Shown here: positions 1 to 10,795 of the stretch, one piece after another | How positions within the stretch are numbered: the stretch's first letter is position 1 | How the letters are laid out: every line of letters starts with the position of its first letter | Assembly: GCA_036346375.1 (NCBI GenBank) | Contig: CM070520.1 | Coordinates: 12,845,791-12,909,790 of the forward strand | DNA length: 64,000 bases | Source of the DNA: Guadua angustifolia | Taxonomy: Eukaryota > Streptophyta > Magnoliopsida > Poales > Poaceae | Direction: 5' to 3' | The notes under the pieces: generated by a model | Database searches by the model: none | Told to the model about the DNA's origin: nothing | The model's input: only the letters and a program-made list of their open reading frames with translations | Made by a program: the position numbers and the translations under genes

Positions 1-1852
1 TCAATGTCTCAATTCAATGTATACTAAGTCTAAAGCATGGCTAAGCAAGATTATTAAACATCGTGTATACCCAGATTGACATTATATATTGTCTAACCAT
101 GATTCTAAGGTATCAAGGTTCACAAATTCATTTATATCAAAGAGGTTTCAGGAATTAACAGGTATAACTACCATTACCCACAATATAGCAGAGTTTAACG
201 AATATACGCATGCAATCAAAACATTTAATGAAAACATTTATAAAACTGGGATCAACATGGTCAAAGGGGGTGCTTGCCTTGCTTAATTGCTGTTTACGAT
301 GAAATCAGAGTTGCATCGACGCTGTCGATGATTTAGATTAATAATATCGGTTCTACACGCCGCAAACGAAGAACATAACAAATGACAAATAACAAGTTTC
401 AATAGGGACAAAAAGAAATCGATGGAAATCTAAATATAAATAAATCATAGAAAATATGCATGATTTAAGGTTAGGTTCTTATGATTTTATGTATTCGGAT
501 CTTAATTAATTTTATATAGTTAGTAATGATACTGCTTATGATATTATGTATTCATGTTAGTTTATCATACATATTTCTTTAACAACTTTTGAAAATTGTT
601 TCATGAATTGTATTTATTTATTCTATAATTTTAGAATACTATAATCTGGTGTTTATTATTTATAATTTTAGATTCATAAAATCAAATTTGCTTAAATAAA
701 TTTTGGGCTATTTTCTTGCTTTTATATAATAACACAAATATTGCCTATAGTGAACCCTAACTATTTGTGCTTATTCGTGTTCCTAATATCATAAGGATTC
801 TAACAAAATTTATTTTATTTAATTTGAAGTTTATTTGCAAAAGTTCCATGTATAACATATTTCAAACACTTTCTTTGAATTTGAATTGAAAATTTAACCG
901 TAGTTCAATTTTAAAATATTTTTACATATTCTCGAATCTACATAATTTAGATGAATTTAGGAATTTATTTCATTTCATTTTGACTATTATTTCAAAAGTT
1001 ATAAGTAAATGAATATATTCGGTTGATAAATGCCGGAAAATAAAAAATTGTCAAAGGAAAATGCATTTTCTCACCGAGAATACGCTTTTCTGCTTTTTGG
1101 GTCGATCAAATTAAGGGTCGACTACCGGGCCCTCAGATGGCAATGATGATAATGAGCTCGTGGCGGCCGACAATAGGGTCGGCCGGCAAGGGCTTGAGAG
1201 CGCGAGATCGACGGACGGGGTCTGACAAAGAATGACCCGAGCAGAGGGCACGGTGGTGAAGTCGCCAACAAGTGAGGAGCAATGAGAGATGGAATCGGTA
1301 CCGGCATGAGCTTCAGCGCATGATTGTGCACCCAGAGGAGGTACTACGGTGGTCGGAGATGGCCGGGAGGTAGGTTGCCATCGTGGTCCTGTGGCGACGT
1401 CCATGGCCGAGCGGTGGAGTGGTGAAGCCAAGGCTTCACAAGCTTCATTTTCACCATGGTAAGCATCAGTGTGGTCCAAGGGTTCTGTTTTTGCACTTAA
1501 TTAGAAGGAAGAGTATGCGGGAGAGGGGTTTCACTGTGCGCATCCATGGCGGAAAGGAGGAACATGGCTACGTGGCTCGTCGGAGAAGAAGAGTTGAAAT
1601 TGGTGCCTGGGATTGGTTCTATGGATCACCAGGAAGCTCCAGCTCTACTAATTCGGCTTGATTTGAAGTGTGAGGTGCAGAAGAAGAGTTTTCCTTCGCG
1701 CTTTTACCGACTTGAAGAAGAAGACCGGAGCATGCTCGCACGGGAAAGGTTCAGAGGTGAGTGGTAATGGCTCGTGTTGATCTCTAGAGACTGGTCAAGC
1801 TAGGTTTTATGGCTGAGCCAAGGCGGTTCAACAGAGGGTATTTGTCTGTGAG
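1..1852 (+). repeat. Truncated long LTR, Tekay/Del-like family, copy 1
   Basis: This AT-rich stretch matches the end of the window by eye: about 1-460 aligns with about 62370-62830, sharing for example 'taagtctaaagca', 'attgtctaacca' and 'aaaacatttataaaactg'. It is therefore an internal part of the same long LTR, in the same direction, cut off at the left by the window edge. From about 1110 to 1790 it becomes GC-rich, as the corresponding part of copy 2 does. The short open frames there (1383-1661, 1546-1767) have no recognisable motif. It ends where copy 2 begins at 1853, so the second element probably inserted into this one. The element's coding strand would be minus. Confidence 0.6.
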
Positions 1853-4800
1853 TGTGAGACCCCAATTTAGCATCCGGAATATCCTGTGTATTTCTGTACT
1901 AGTCCTAGATTAGTTGCTAGTACACACAGTGAAGCAGTGATATTCATAACCAGAACAGAACGAAGTAATAGCATAAATATAAAGTACCAGCCACATGGCT
2001 ATTTATTACATCACCTGGTCACATGACCATAATTCAAGGCAATGGAAATACATAACAAAGAGGTAAAACCCAAAAGACACCACAGGCGACGACTAGGAGC
2101 GCATGCTTAGTTATCTCCGGCGATCTCCAACGAACTCCTGTAGAACTCTAGTCTTCAATCGATCCCGTAATTCTCTCGATGACAAAATTTTGTGTAGCAT
2201 GTGAGTACAAACGCATTCGCAAGTCCGGGAAAATACAACATGTAGGGCTTTCCTAGGAAAGACTTAATAGGTTCTTTTGCATAAAGCCAAATTTCATCAA
2301 ACTATACTTAATAATAATTTTCACAATGCACATTTTAAACAATTAATTAACAATTGAATTATTTAATATTCTAGTGAAGGTTCCATCCACCATCACTAGT
2401 ATAAAGGCTCTATCCGCCACATATAAAAGATTAAGGTAAACCAACTCATGACTCCATCCGTCATGATCAAAACAGGTTCCATCTACCTGATTGGCTCAAT
2501 CCGCCAAATAAACATTCGAGAGTTCCAGCCACTCCCAAATCCCAAAACAAAACATCAATTATTTTTAAAACCAAAACCAAGCCTACCAGTATGAAAGCAT
2601 TCTTCGCTTTGCCTTTGACCGTAGGCACGGCTATTCGAATAGTTTTAACTCTGCAGAGGCATACAGCTTTACCCACAAGACATGATCATCTCTTTAATGC
2701 CAAGCGCTATGAACACACTTCCTTTGGTGTAACGGCAGAGAGATCATGACAAGGCCTTTACAATGTATACGCCTAACCCGACTCATCCACTGAGGTTTCA
2801 CCGCTATTAGGGTTCCATCCGCCCAGTATAGAAGCCCCCTCTTGCGCCGTGTGGGAAAATACGACCTGCCTCCATCCGGCACCCACATTCCACCATCCGT
2901 GAGTCTAAGTTAGGTTTCTACAAATTATTCACCAGTCGAGCCCATTTGACATGTGGTTGCACGGTAATGCTTAGAATGGGCAATATAAGCGCCGGTCCTT
3001 AAATTGATTAGGGCGGCTTTCACAAACCGTAACCAAGGCTCCATCCGCACCCGCCGACAAACCATTCCACCCCAATCTAAACCATTTTTATTTTATTTTT
3101 ATTTTGCAAACACAGCAACAATCTTTTTGCTACAATTTCAATAAAACATATTTCAACAACATTTTCAAAGCAACCCATCCATAGGTATTTTAACCAATTC
3201 CGCAACTAAGCTCATCCAACGCACTAAACAAAATATATCACAACCTAATATGATCATGATATATCACAGCAACCTAGGGTTACAAATGAACATGGATTTC
3301 AACATCAAGGTGGTATTATCAATTCGGATTAACTACCAACCTATATTTAACATCATCTTTATATAAATAGCAATGCATGTTGTAAAACTTTTTGTAAAAC
3401 ATTTGCAAACCATAGGATCAATAAAGGCCAAGGAGACTTGCCTTCAGCCATACCGAGGCGCAAGTCTTGAGGGTCAACGATGGCGTCGACGGATCCGACA
3501 AACTCTTCGGCTACGCGCAAAACGACGCACAAAAAGAATAAAATAAATTTAACTGAAACTAAAAATTATAATAAAAATACTGACAGATAGAGAATGAATT
3601 TAGATAAATTTAGCAATTGGAATCACTCGATTCGGAGTTACGATGGAGGAGAAACAATTGTTTGAATTCTCAAAATCCTGAAAATTGAAAACCGAGGAAT
3701 ATTCGCTTGGAATCTTTTTCTTTTTCACCAATTTCTGATTTTCTTGTGTCTCTTGCAAGCGGGTCCCACTGTCCATTGACTAGGCTTTTCTTCTTAAAGA
3801 GCTCAGCACAGAGGAAGTCCAGAAAATGCCATGGCCATGGGGGGCAAGCAAAGGAGGAGCCGCCAAGGAAGAAAGGACTCGGCGGGGGAAGCTCGCCGAG
3901 GGGGCTCACCAGTGGAGCTCACGGGAGGGTGGCAATGCCTGCATGGCGCTGGCAAGGAGGCGCGCGCCAGAGTGCACGACCACAGGTGGGCGCGACGATG
4001 GCGGCGGGAGGCGACCTACGAGGGCGGCGGGTCATGGCGAAGCTGCCAAGCTCATGAGCATGGTGGCCAACAAGTAGAAGGTCCTAAACAGCAGCGATAA
4101 TGCGAGATCAAGCGACGTCCAAAATGAGCCTAAGCGGCACGACGGCTAAAAACACCAAATCAAAATATTTTCAAAACTAAGGTGAGCAACCGGATAGCTA
4201 GCATCGAGGGGAGTCTACTGTGCAAGGAATTGAATTGGTTCGCACTAATCTAAGAAATCGATTTACGAACGGAGCGATCGGCGACGATGAACAAACTCGA
4301 AATCCGGGGTCAAACTGCAACAAAAATCAAATCCGATTGGTTGGTTGTGATTACGGAGGCAAAAAGCACAAAGTGACGCGGTTGGTTTGTCTAAAAACTC
4401 ACCGGAGTAAGAGATGGCTCACCGATGTCTTTGGAGAACGTTGTACGTCGGTTTTTGCACTATTCCAGAGAGATGGTGTAGAGAGGTTGTAAGGGGAAGT
4501 GAGAACGGGGTAGAGGGCACCGGAATGAAGATGTGAGAGGTGGTAGAACGCAGTTTTGAGTTGAAACGGACAAGTTATTGAGGTTTTAGTGCAAAATGGT
4601 TTCTAGTCAATTAATCAAATTCTGGTGGGTTAAAAGATGAATGGTCATGGAAAATGGGTTCTCCTCGTCTCCTTCGCAATGGATCCAACCACGATGATTT
4701 TGTGGAGGAAATGAGAAGTTATGATGATTTGAATTTGGAAAGCCATGGAAGGAAATGAATCGTGTTTCTCGAAAGTGGTCAGCTGGAGGTGGAAGAAGCA

Positions 4801-5312
4801 TGAACAAAGATTTTGCCACGGTCGCTTTTCATTGGTTGAAGAAATAAAGGGACAAAAGCGCGAGGAATAAAATAGCAAAAATGATCTAAAAATTCTGGAA
4901 TTTTTTCTAAAAATACTAGAGATTATTTGGAACCCAATAAAATTAGTTTCACTGAATTTTGATAAATTTTGGAATTTAGATTATTCTGAAATGAATAAAC
5001 TGAATTTGATGAAAGACATGAGAGATAAAATAGCAAAGAGATTTCAAAATCTTGAGAAAATTCCTAAAATGTTTTGGAATATTTGGAACCTAATTCAATA
5101 AGTTTTGGGATTTTAGAGCATTTTGAATGCAGTGAAATTTCGTGTAAGGACCGAATCTCGAATTCGACTTTTGCAAGACGGAGATGAAATGAAGTCCTAA
5201 CATTAGAGGGATATGGATGCCAAAAGTTAAATATAACAATCAAAAAGATCCAAATTTGAATTTAATTATTTTAAATTAGTTTTAGCGTAAACCCAAAATT
5301 AGGGATGTTAGA
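1853..5312 (-). repeat. Long 3' LTR of a minus-strand Tekay/Del-like gypsy element
   Basis: The left end reads TGTGAGACCCC. The right end read on the minus strand is TCTAACATCCC, probably a mutated TGTAACATCCC, which is the usual start of LTRs of this group. Length is about 3.46 kb, as in long-LTR grass gypsy elements of the RIRE3/RIRE8 type. It lies directly downstream (minus sense) of an integrase tail and a polypurine tract, so it is the 3' LTR. It shares motifs with 61071-64000, for example the stretch around 2650-2760 with 61790-61880 (CACACTTCCTTTGGTGT). The GC-rich centre (3700-4500) has overlapping open frames with no recognisable domain. Confidence 0.65.
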
Positions 5313-5326
5313 AACCTACCCCTTAG
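5313..5326 (-). other. Polypurine tract of the Tekay-like element
   Basis: On the minus strand this reads CTAAGGGGTAGGTT, a purine-rich run immediately before the LTR start. Its position between the integrase remnant and the LTR is where plus-strand priming would occur in reverse transcription. Confidence 0.55.
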
Positions 5327-5509
5327 AGAATCTCGCCCCCGAGATTCGATGGAGAAGGAAAAAGTCAGAAACTCGCTCTCGATCCTCTTCGCCTCCCAAG
5401 TTGCTTTTTGAATGGTTGTTTCATCAGACTTACGAACTTGATCACTTGGCTCGTTCGACGCTCACCTTCATCCAAGATTTTGACCGGATATTCTGATACA
5501 ACAGTCTTC

Positions 5510-6130
5510 TTTTAATTCCATCTCTTCATACTAAGATTCGATGCTCTGCACTGAGACATTTCTTCAATCGAGAAACATGGAAGACATCATGCACATCCGA
5601 CACCATGGCGATGGAAGCTCCAACTTGTATGCAACTTCTCCTCTCGCTACTAACTGAAATGGACCGATGTAGCGAGGCGCAAGCTTCCCACTTACTCAAA
5701 CGACGATTCTCTTGAGAGGTGAAACCTTAAGATACACATGATCACCGTGTTCAAAGCTTAATTTTCGTGACGATTGTCAAGATAACTTTTTCGCTTTGAT
5801 CGGGCCGTTTTCAAATTCTCACAGATCACTCGACTTGCTCTTCACTTCTTTTCGTAATCTCAGTCCAATGATCTCATTCCACTCTCTGTCTCTTTCCAAT
5901 ATAAGGGTGTTCGGCATTTTCTCCCATAAAAAGCTTCAAAAGGTGCCATCTTCAAACTTGACTGGTAACTGTTGTTGTAGGAGAATTCTGCATAGGGTAA
6001 ATTCTGATCCCAAGAACCTCTATAAGTCAAAGCACAAGCTCTCAACATATCTTCTAGTATTTGATTTATCATTTCCGTCTGACCATCTGTTTGAGGATGG
6101 TAAGTAGTACTAAAGTTTAGGTTTGTGCTT
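5510..6130 (-). pseudogene. Ty3/gypsy integrase C-terminal fragment
   Basis: The minus strand from about 6127 encodes the end of a chromovirus-type integrase core. It has the sequence YHPQTDGQTE, then NQILEDMLRAC, LPYAEFSYNNSYQ and YGRKCRTPLYW, all characteristic of plant gypsy integrases of the Tekay/Del group. Below 5860 the frame is broken, but the expected continuation can be read in pieces. These are GDHVYLKVSPL near 5730, the GPY/F motif as RYIGPFQL near 5660, and VHDVFHVS/RLKKCL-like residues near 5570. The catalytic D,D residues and everything upstream are missing: homology stops near 6130, where a different repeat begins. Integrase would join element cDNA to host DNA, but this copy is a dead 3' remnant. 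A chromodomain could not be made out. Confidence 0.8.
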
Positions 6131-6189
6131 TCCCTTGGGCTGGGGTCCCTCACTTCCAGATCCCTCTCGCAACTCGCCCACACATCAAT

Positions 6190-8242
6190 CGCGCTTTGCG
6201 GTATTCGATAGGCCGTGATTCACCTAGGTCGGTTACCGGGTTGGGACTGCAGGCGCCATGGGCCACGCGCCAAGAGCTCAAGACGCGTGGGGTCACGCCC
6301 ATTATGCGGCCATCAGGCAAATTTCAAACCCATTTCCAGGATTTTAATTTCTTTTTGGTTTTTAATTTCTATTTTCGGATTTAAATGTATTTAAAATCCG
6401 AAAGTTCATTTTGAATTCCAGAAAAAATTCCCAAAAATCCCCAAAAGTCCAGAAATACCAAAAATACATATTCACGACCGTTTCGAGCCACTGAGTCCAA
6501 AAATGATCTCCATTTCGCTAAACCAAGTCCAAAAAAATTCCAAAATGTCCCCTGAGCTCCGTTCCGGCCATTTTCTCTCTTGTTCTTTTCTCGGTTTTTC
6601 TTTCTTTTGTTATTCTTGTTCGCTTATTTATTGGTTGCGCTTTTACGCTTAGATTCGACTTTGAGCAACTGCTGGCACAAATCTCGGCCAGAGTTCTTGA
6701 GCCATTAAGAGCAAGCACCGCTCAAACCCGACACGACATCGATCGCTTCTCGCTAGGCGAACCTCTAACCCCGTAAGGCAAGCCACACTCCTTGAATATG
6801 CTGAACCCAGTTCTGTTATAATAATATGTATATATTTTTGTATTGCATTATTTTAGTATTTTATAAAACTAGAAAATATGGTAGATTTGAATGACATGAT
6901 TGGATACAACCCAATGATTAACCTGTTGTTATGTCTTAAATTCCTTTGTAACCATAGGCTATAAAATATTGAACCATCGTAGACTAGTAGTTGATATAAG
7001 TTCACCTTTAGTTAAAATTGCTTAAAATCTTCGAGAGATGGCTTGGTTGATTTTCAAAAATTGCTATGGTTTGGGGGACAGCGTTGGGCGGACCACGGAA
7101 GGTGGATGCCGGCCCAATCCCCAACCGATGACGAGGCCAGGTTGTGGTGTGGCGGTGGTACAGTTGGTACCAATGGGTTGTGGTATGTCATTTGGCCGAG
7201 TCTTTGGCATTTAAGGACCGATGTCTTGGGCAAAGAAAATAACTTCAGATCCTGCTCAACCACAAGTTGGGCCGGCCAATCCTGTTGACTTGGTCCAACA
7301 TAGCTCAGTACATTGTACTTCCCTTTGGAATGCCTATAGGAAGTAGCTGCCATTGAGGAGAATGGCCCGCAGAGCGACCGGGGTGGAACGGGAATGGAGA
7401 GGCCATTCGCCGATTCACGCAACAGTGGGTATCCACAATATTCAGATCGCGTCTCCCACGATGGCCAGTGGGTCTTGAATATTACGGATCTTGGATAAGC
7501 CTACTGGGTAGGAGCTAAGGAAGGGAAGTTCAACGAAATGCTATGATTATCCCGGCCCGGCCACATGCATTAAAGTTGCATGTTGTTTGCGATGGCACCA
7601 ACGGTTGATGATATCTTGTGGTAAAGCCGAGCACCTCTCGCAGAGTGATATCAATGGTATTCAATACTGTAGTGCTTCCTAAGCTAATGAAGCTAAGTTA
7701 ATTTAGGGTGATTCTTGTAATCGCCTCAGTAGCTTTTATAATTAAAACCTCGTCGTGAATGTGAACTTTGCGTATAACCCCCATGTTATATTGCTATTTA
7801 TGGTTTGTGTTTCAAATGTAAAATGAAAAGTGATATTTACAACTTGCATCCACACTACCTAAAACCCAGGCCTACCTTTTTGTTTACCCCTGCATGTAAT
7901 ATTCAGAATTTTTGTATGGTTTATTGAGTACGGTTGTGTACTCACCCTTGCTCCCTACCCCTCTTTAGATTTCAAATGAAGTCAAGTAGTTCCGTAAGAC
8001 CGTAGATGACGATGTTATTTGGTTTTGAAGGCCTTTGATCTATCCGCTCAAGCCTTTCCTGGGTGTTCAGAATGTATTCGTGCCACCGACCTTTTGTAAA
8101 ACCTTGGCCGTTAGGGCCCTATTTCATCTGTAAAATATTCAGATTTGTTCTTATATCAAGCAATGTACACTTGGTTACTTGCGACTAAATTCTCGGTAGT
8201 CATGAGGGTATTTATACGCACTCTAAAAGGGCGTCCGTTACA
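6190..8242 (+). repeat. LTR-like block, probable second long-LTR gypsy family
   Basis: No coding domain is visible. The texture is that of a long grass gypsy LTR: a GC-rich start, a pyrimidine-rich stretch at 6560-6640, an AT-rich part (6810-7020), a GC-rich part with TGTGGTGTGGCGG-type sequence (7040-7420), and near 7935-7955 the phrase 'tgagtacggttgtgtactcaccc'-like that recurs in such LTRs. It ends near 8242 with ...CGTTACA just before unit A begins. Neither terminus nor a target-site duplication could be proven. The open frames at 7043-7288 (+) and 7054-7422 (-) overlap and show no known motif. Confidence 0.4.
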
Positions 8243-8250
8243 TCCAAGAT

Positions 8251-9531
8251 GACAGAGAACCGGAAGGGTTGCCGTCCCCGATGCCCACAATGGAAGAGAA
8301 TCGACAACAAAGCGCTGATCGAATCAAGTAGCGCTATAACGCAAACTGCTAGTACCAACCGCCTATTTGCTTGTTTCTTCAACTAGTGTTATATACGTAT
8401 TTCGGGCCAGAGTCCGCAACTAACGCTCAAGATTTGGGCCGCATGAGAACTACTTACTCTAATACTCAGATGGATTATCCGTGGTGTTACCACATGCCGC
8501 ACACTCACTGGGATTGGCTATCCACTAAGAGGATCCTGAATCATTGTTTTCATAGGCCGCTTAATGGACAAGTAACCGATCAATTGAAGAAGGTAAGTTT
8601 CTTGAATCTTGATATATATTTTTTGTTTTTGTCTTCTCGATTTAGATTTCAAAGAGCTCTCCAAAGTGGTGTGGTCTCACCGAAAGAGGAAAGGGAAGGT
8701 GTGTGCAGTGGTCTCACCGAAAGAAGAAAGGAAGGTGCATGCAGCCTGCTTCGGTTACGTGCCTTCTTCCTCCATCGCCCGCGAGAAGCATCATATATAG
8801 GAATGTGGAGCTCAAATTAATGAGGTTGTAGGTGCATTATTCCCGATGCCTCTCACTCCCTACTCACGGAAAGCATTGTGAATGGCCCATCACCACTCCA
8901 TTCCAAGCAAGCGAAGCTACTTGTTGAATTAGCGAGAGCATGCATGTGTATACTCTTGAGAAGATGAAGAAGACCCAAGCCGACGCCAAGGTCATTAGCA
9001 CACAATATTTTCTAACATGTCAAGAGACACGTAGCGGTATTGTGGATGCCGACAATGAGTAGGCAAAGCATGCATGCACTTCTCGCAATAAGGGTGCGGT
9101 TCGCTTATAAAAGTGGTATATATACGAGATGGTTTAAGAAAACGTCATGCGTGTGTTTGGTTGTTTGAATAAAACCATCTCATTTTGGATGGTAGGATAC
9201 AAATTTAAGTATTCTCTACAGATACTACTGAGATATTCTATTCACCCAAAACAAAAAAACCAAATGGTATATGGACATCCTTATCCCATTCAACCTCATC
9301 TCACCAACCAAACACACTCTAAAAAGCCTTCATTGGCGAAGTCACGCCGGCATTTTTATGCACACTTTTGTAATTGTCTTGTATTTATCTTCCTGTGTTT
9401 TTTCAAGGTGCTCATTACATGATTGCAGTGGGAGAAGTGACAGATCTAGGATCAAAATATAGGTTAGGTGGAACGAACCAATAGTATTATCCAGTAGCAA
9501 AGCGAGACATAGATAATAGCAATCTCACTAA
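8251..9531 (+). repeat. Unit A, left part, of a duplicated low-copy sequence
   Basis: This segment is collinear with 27076-28571 (unit B), starting at 'gatgacagagaacc' and ending where a MITE interrupts it. Shared landmarks include the run AACTAGTGTTATATAC (8383 and 27221), the ATGGACAAGTAACCGATCAATTGAAGAAG region (8564 and 27408), and the GAGGTTGTAGGTGC / CACGGAAAGCATTGTGAATGG region. It seems to carry a gene tail. An exon ending at 8592 before GTAAGT encodes QVTDQLKK, and an exon starting at 8646 after TTTAG encodes ISKSS followed by GLTE. Unit B has the same two exons. I do not recognise the gene. The rest of unit A resumes at 21018. Confidence 0.75.
9149..9322. mobile_element. MITE in unit A, TIR about GTGTGTTTGGTTG
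   Basis: The left end reads GCGTGTGTTTGGTTGTTTGA. The right end, read on the other strand, is GAGTGTGTTTGGTTGGTGAG, giving imperfect terminal inverted repeats on an approximately 175-bp AT-rich body without coding capacity. The same element sits at the same place in unit B (about 28191-28366), so it predates the A/B duplication. The TIR resembles grass Tourist/PIF-Harbinger-type MITEs. The target-site duplication is not clear. Confidence 0.55.
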
Positions 9532-9569
9532 GGCTATTCCCAGTGTATGGTAACATACTCATTTAATGT
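9532..9569. mobile_element. Tourist-like MITE, left segment (split by gypsy element)
   Basis: The MITE starts GGCTATTCCCAGTG after a TAA trinucleotide (9529-9531). Its other end, at 21017, reads GACTATTCATAGTG on the minus strand and is followed by TAA (21018-21020). Terminal inverted repeats plus a TAA target-site duplication are the hallmark of PIF/Harbinger (Tourist) MITEs. The rest of the MITE is at 20731-21017, and the sequence between is the inserted Tat-type retrotransposon. Unit B at about 28570 has the uninterrupted site. Confidence 0.8.
9565..9569. other. Target-site duplication AATGT, left
   Basis: AATGT directly precedes the left LTR terminus (TGTTGGC at 9570). The identical pentamer follows the right LTR terminus (CTGACA) at 20726-20730. 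A 5-bp duplication is typical for LTR retrotransposon integration and fixes the element borders exactly. Confidence 0.9.
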
Positions 9570-10696
9570 TGTTGGCATATTCCACCGACAGTCTTGCCTC
9601 ACTGACCGGGTTTGGTCTGAGCAGGAGGGCGCCTTTCAGGATGGCTAACCTAGAGGGTGAAAACCCTAGAAACTCCTCACACCTGCGGATCTCGTGCTCT
9701 ATGAACTAGGAAGAACGCAAAGATTTTACCCAGGTTCAGGCCCCCTTGTGAGAAGGGTAATAGCCTTACGTCCTGCTAAATTTCTTATGAAGTCTCTCGA
9801 GCCAGTACAGAGTTCTTGGATTACAAGTTCTTCTGCTAGCTTTCTCTTTTTCGGTCAGATCCGATCCCCCTTCCCCATACACCCGGGAGCCCTTGTATAG
9901 GCCAGCCTAACGGGAGTAGGTAGAAGGAGGGTCATCATGCTGATCTAAATACATTTAATGCTCCTTCCCGCGGTCTTTTGTTCCTTCAAATTTCATTAAA
10001 TGCCTCGCGCGTTTTTGCCCTTCACGGATGGGACCCTTCGCGATGTGTAGGTGAGAGGCGCCGAGGAATGGGCTTTGTCGCGTAAATCCTTGCAATGATA
10101 AGCTCGCCGATGGCAGTCTCGCTGCTCGACATGGTACTTAGAGCGGAAGGAGACTTCGAGGTGAAGCCACCGCTTCAATTTTGCTTTTGCGCGGCGGAGC
10201 AGGTGTCTCGCCACCGCCGCCGACCGCCACGTGGGATCGGCGCCGGGCGAGCAGCATGCGTTGCCCACCGCCGTCGGGCGCCACGGACCGACGCCGTCGG
10301 CGGGACGTGATCGCCGCCGATTGCTGCCGCCACGGATCGGGCGCTAGGCGAAGCAGGCGTGCCGCCACCGCCGCCGGGCGCCACGTGACCGACGCCGTCT
10401 GCGGGCGGATCGCCACCCGATTGCCAAAGCCGCCACGTGATCGGGCGCCGGCAAGTAGTATGCGTGTTCGCCACTGCTGGCTGGCGCCACGTGATCGACG
10501 CTTCGCCGCGGGCGGATCGCCGCCGATTGCCGTGCCGCCACGCGGACTGGGCGCCGCCAGTAGGTATGCCCGCCACCGCCACGCCATTATGGACCGACGC
10601 CGTTTGGCGGGCGTGATCGCCGCCCGATTGCCAAAGCCGCCACGTGAGCCACTTTTATGCGGCGGAGAGGGTACCCTAGTGTAGAGTACACTAACA
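9570..10696 (-). repeat. 3' LTR (left) of the Tat-lineage element
   Basis: The LTR runs from TGTTGGC at 9570 to CTAACA at 10696 (1127 bp) and is collinear with 19811-20725. Shared blocks include GGTGAAAACCCTAGAAACTCC, the AACTAGGAAGAACGCAAAGATTTTACC region, and GTAGAAGGAGGGTCATCATG. It keeps a segment of about 130 bp (about 9774-9904) absent from the other LTR. That segment holds a TATA-like CTATACAAGG on the minus strand. Repeats rich in CCACGTG occupy 10197-10660, which is U3 in the element's sense. Confidence 0.88.
10197..10660. repeat. GC-rich tandem repeats with CACGTG cores in LTR U3
   Basis: Degenerate direct repeats of a GC-rich unit are built from phrases such as CGCCACGTGATCGGGCGCC, GACGCCGT and GCGGGCGGATCGCCGCCGATTGCC. 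CCACGTG or a near variant recurs at about 10229, 10381, 10432, 10487, 10538 and 10640. CACGTG is the G-box core bound by plant bZIP and bHLH factors. The corresponding block in the other LTR is 20310-20690. The open frames crossing this block on both strands are artefacts of high GC content. Confidence 0.7.
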
Positions 10697-10795
10697 AGAG
10701 AGCCCCTGCCCGCCCTAGAGCGAGGCTCAGAGCCTTTTTTAGAACCTTCATTTAATGCACTTTAATGCTTAGCGGCTCTCAAGGGGCCACCAACT

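Noticed and set aside
10138..10684. Several long overlapping open frames on both strands in the left LTR
   Set aside because: They lie in GC-rich CACGTG repeats; frames stay open on both strands because of composition, and none shows a protein motif.
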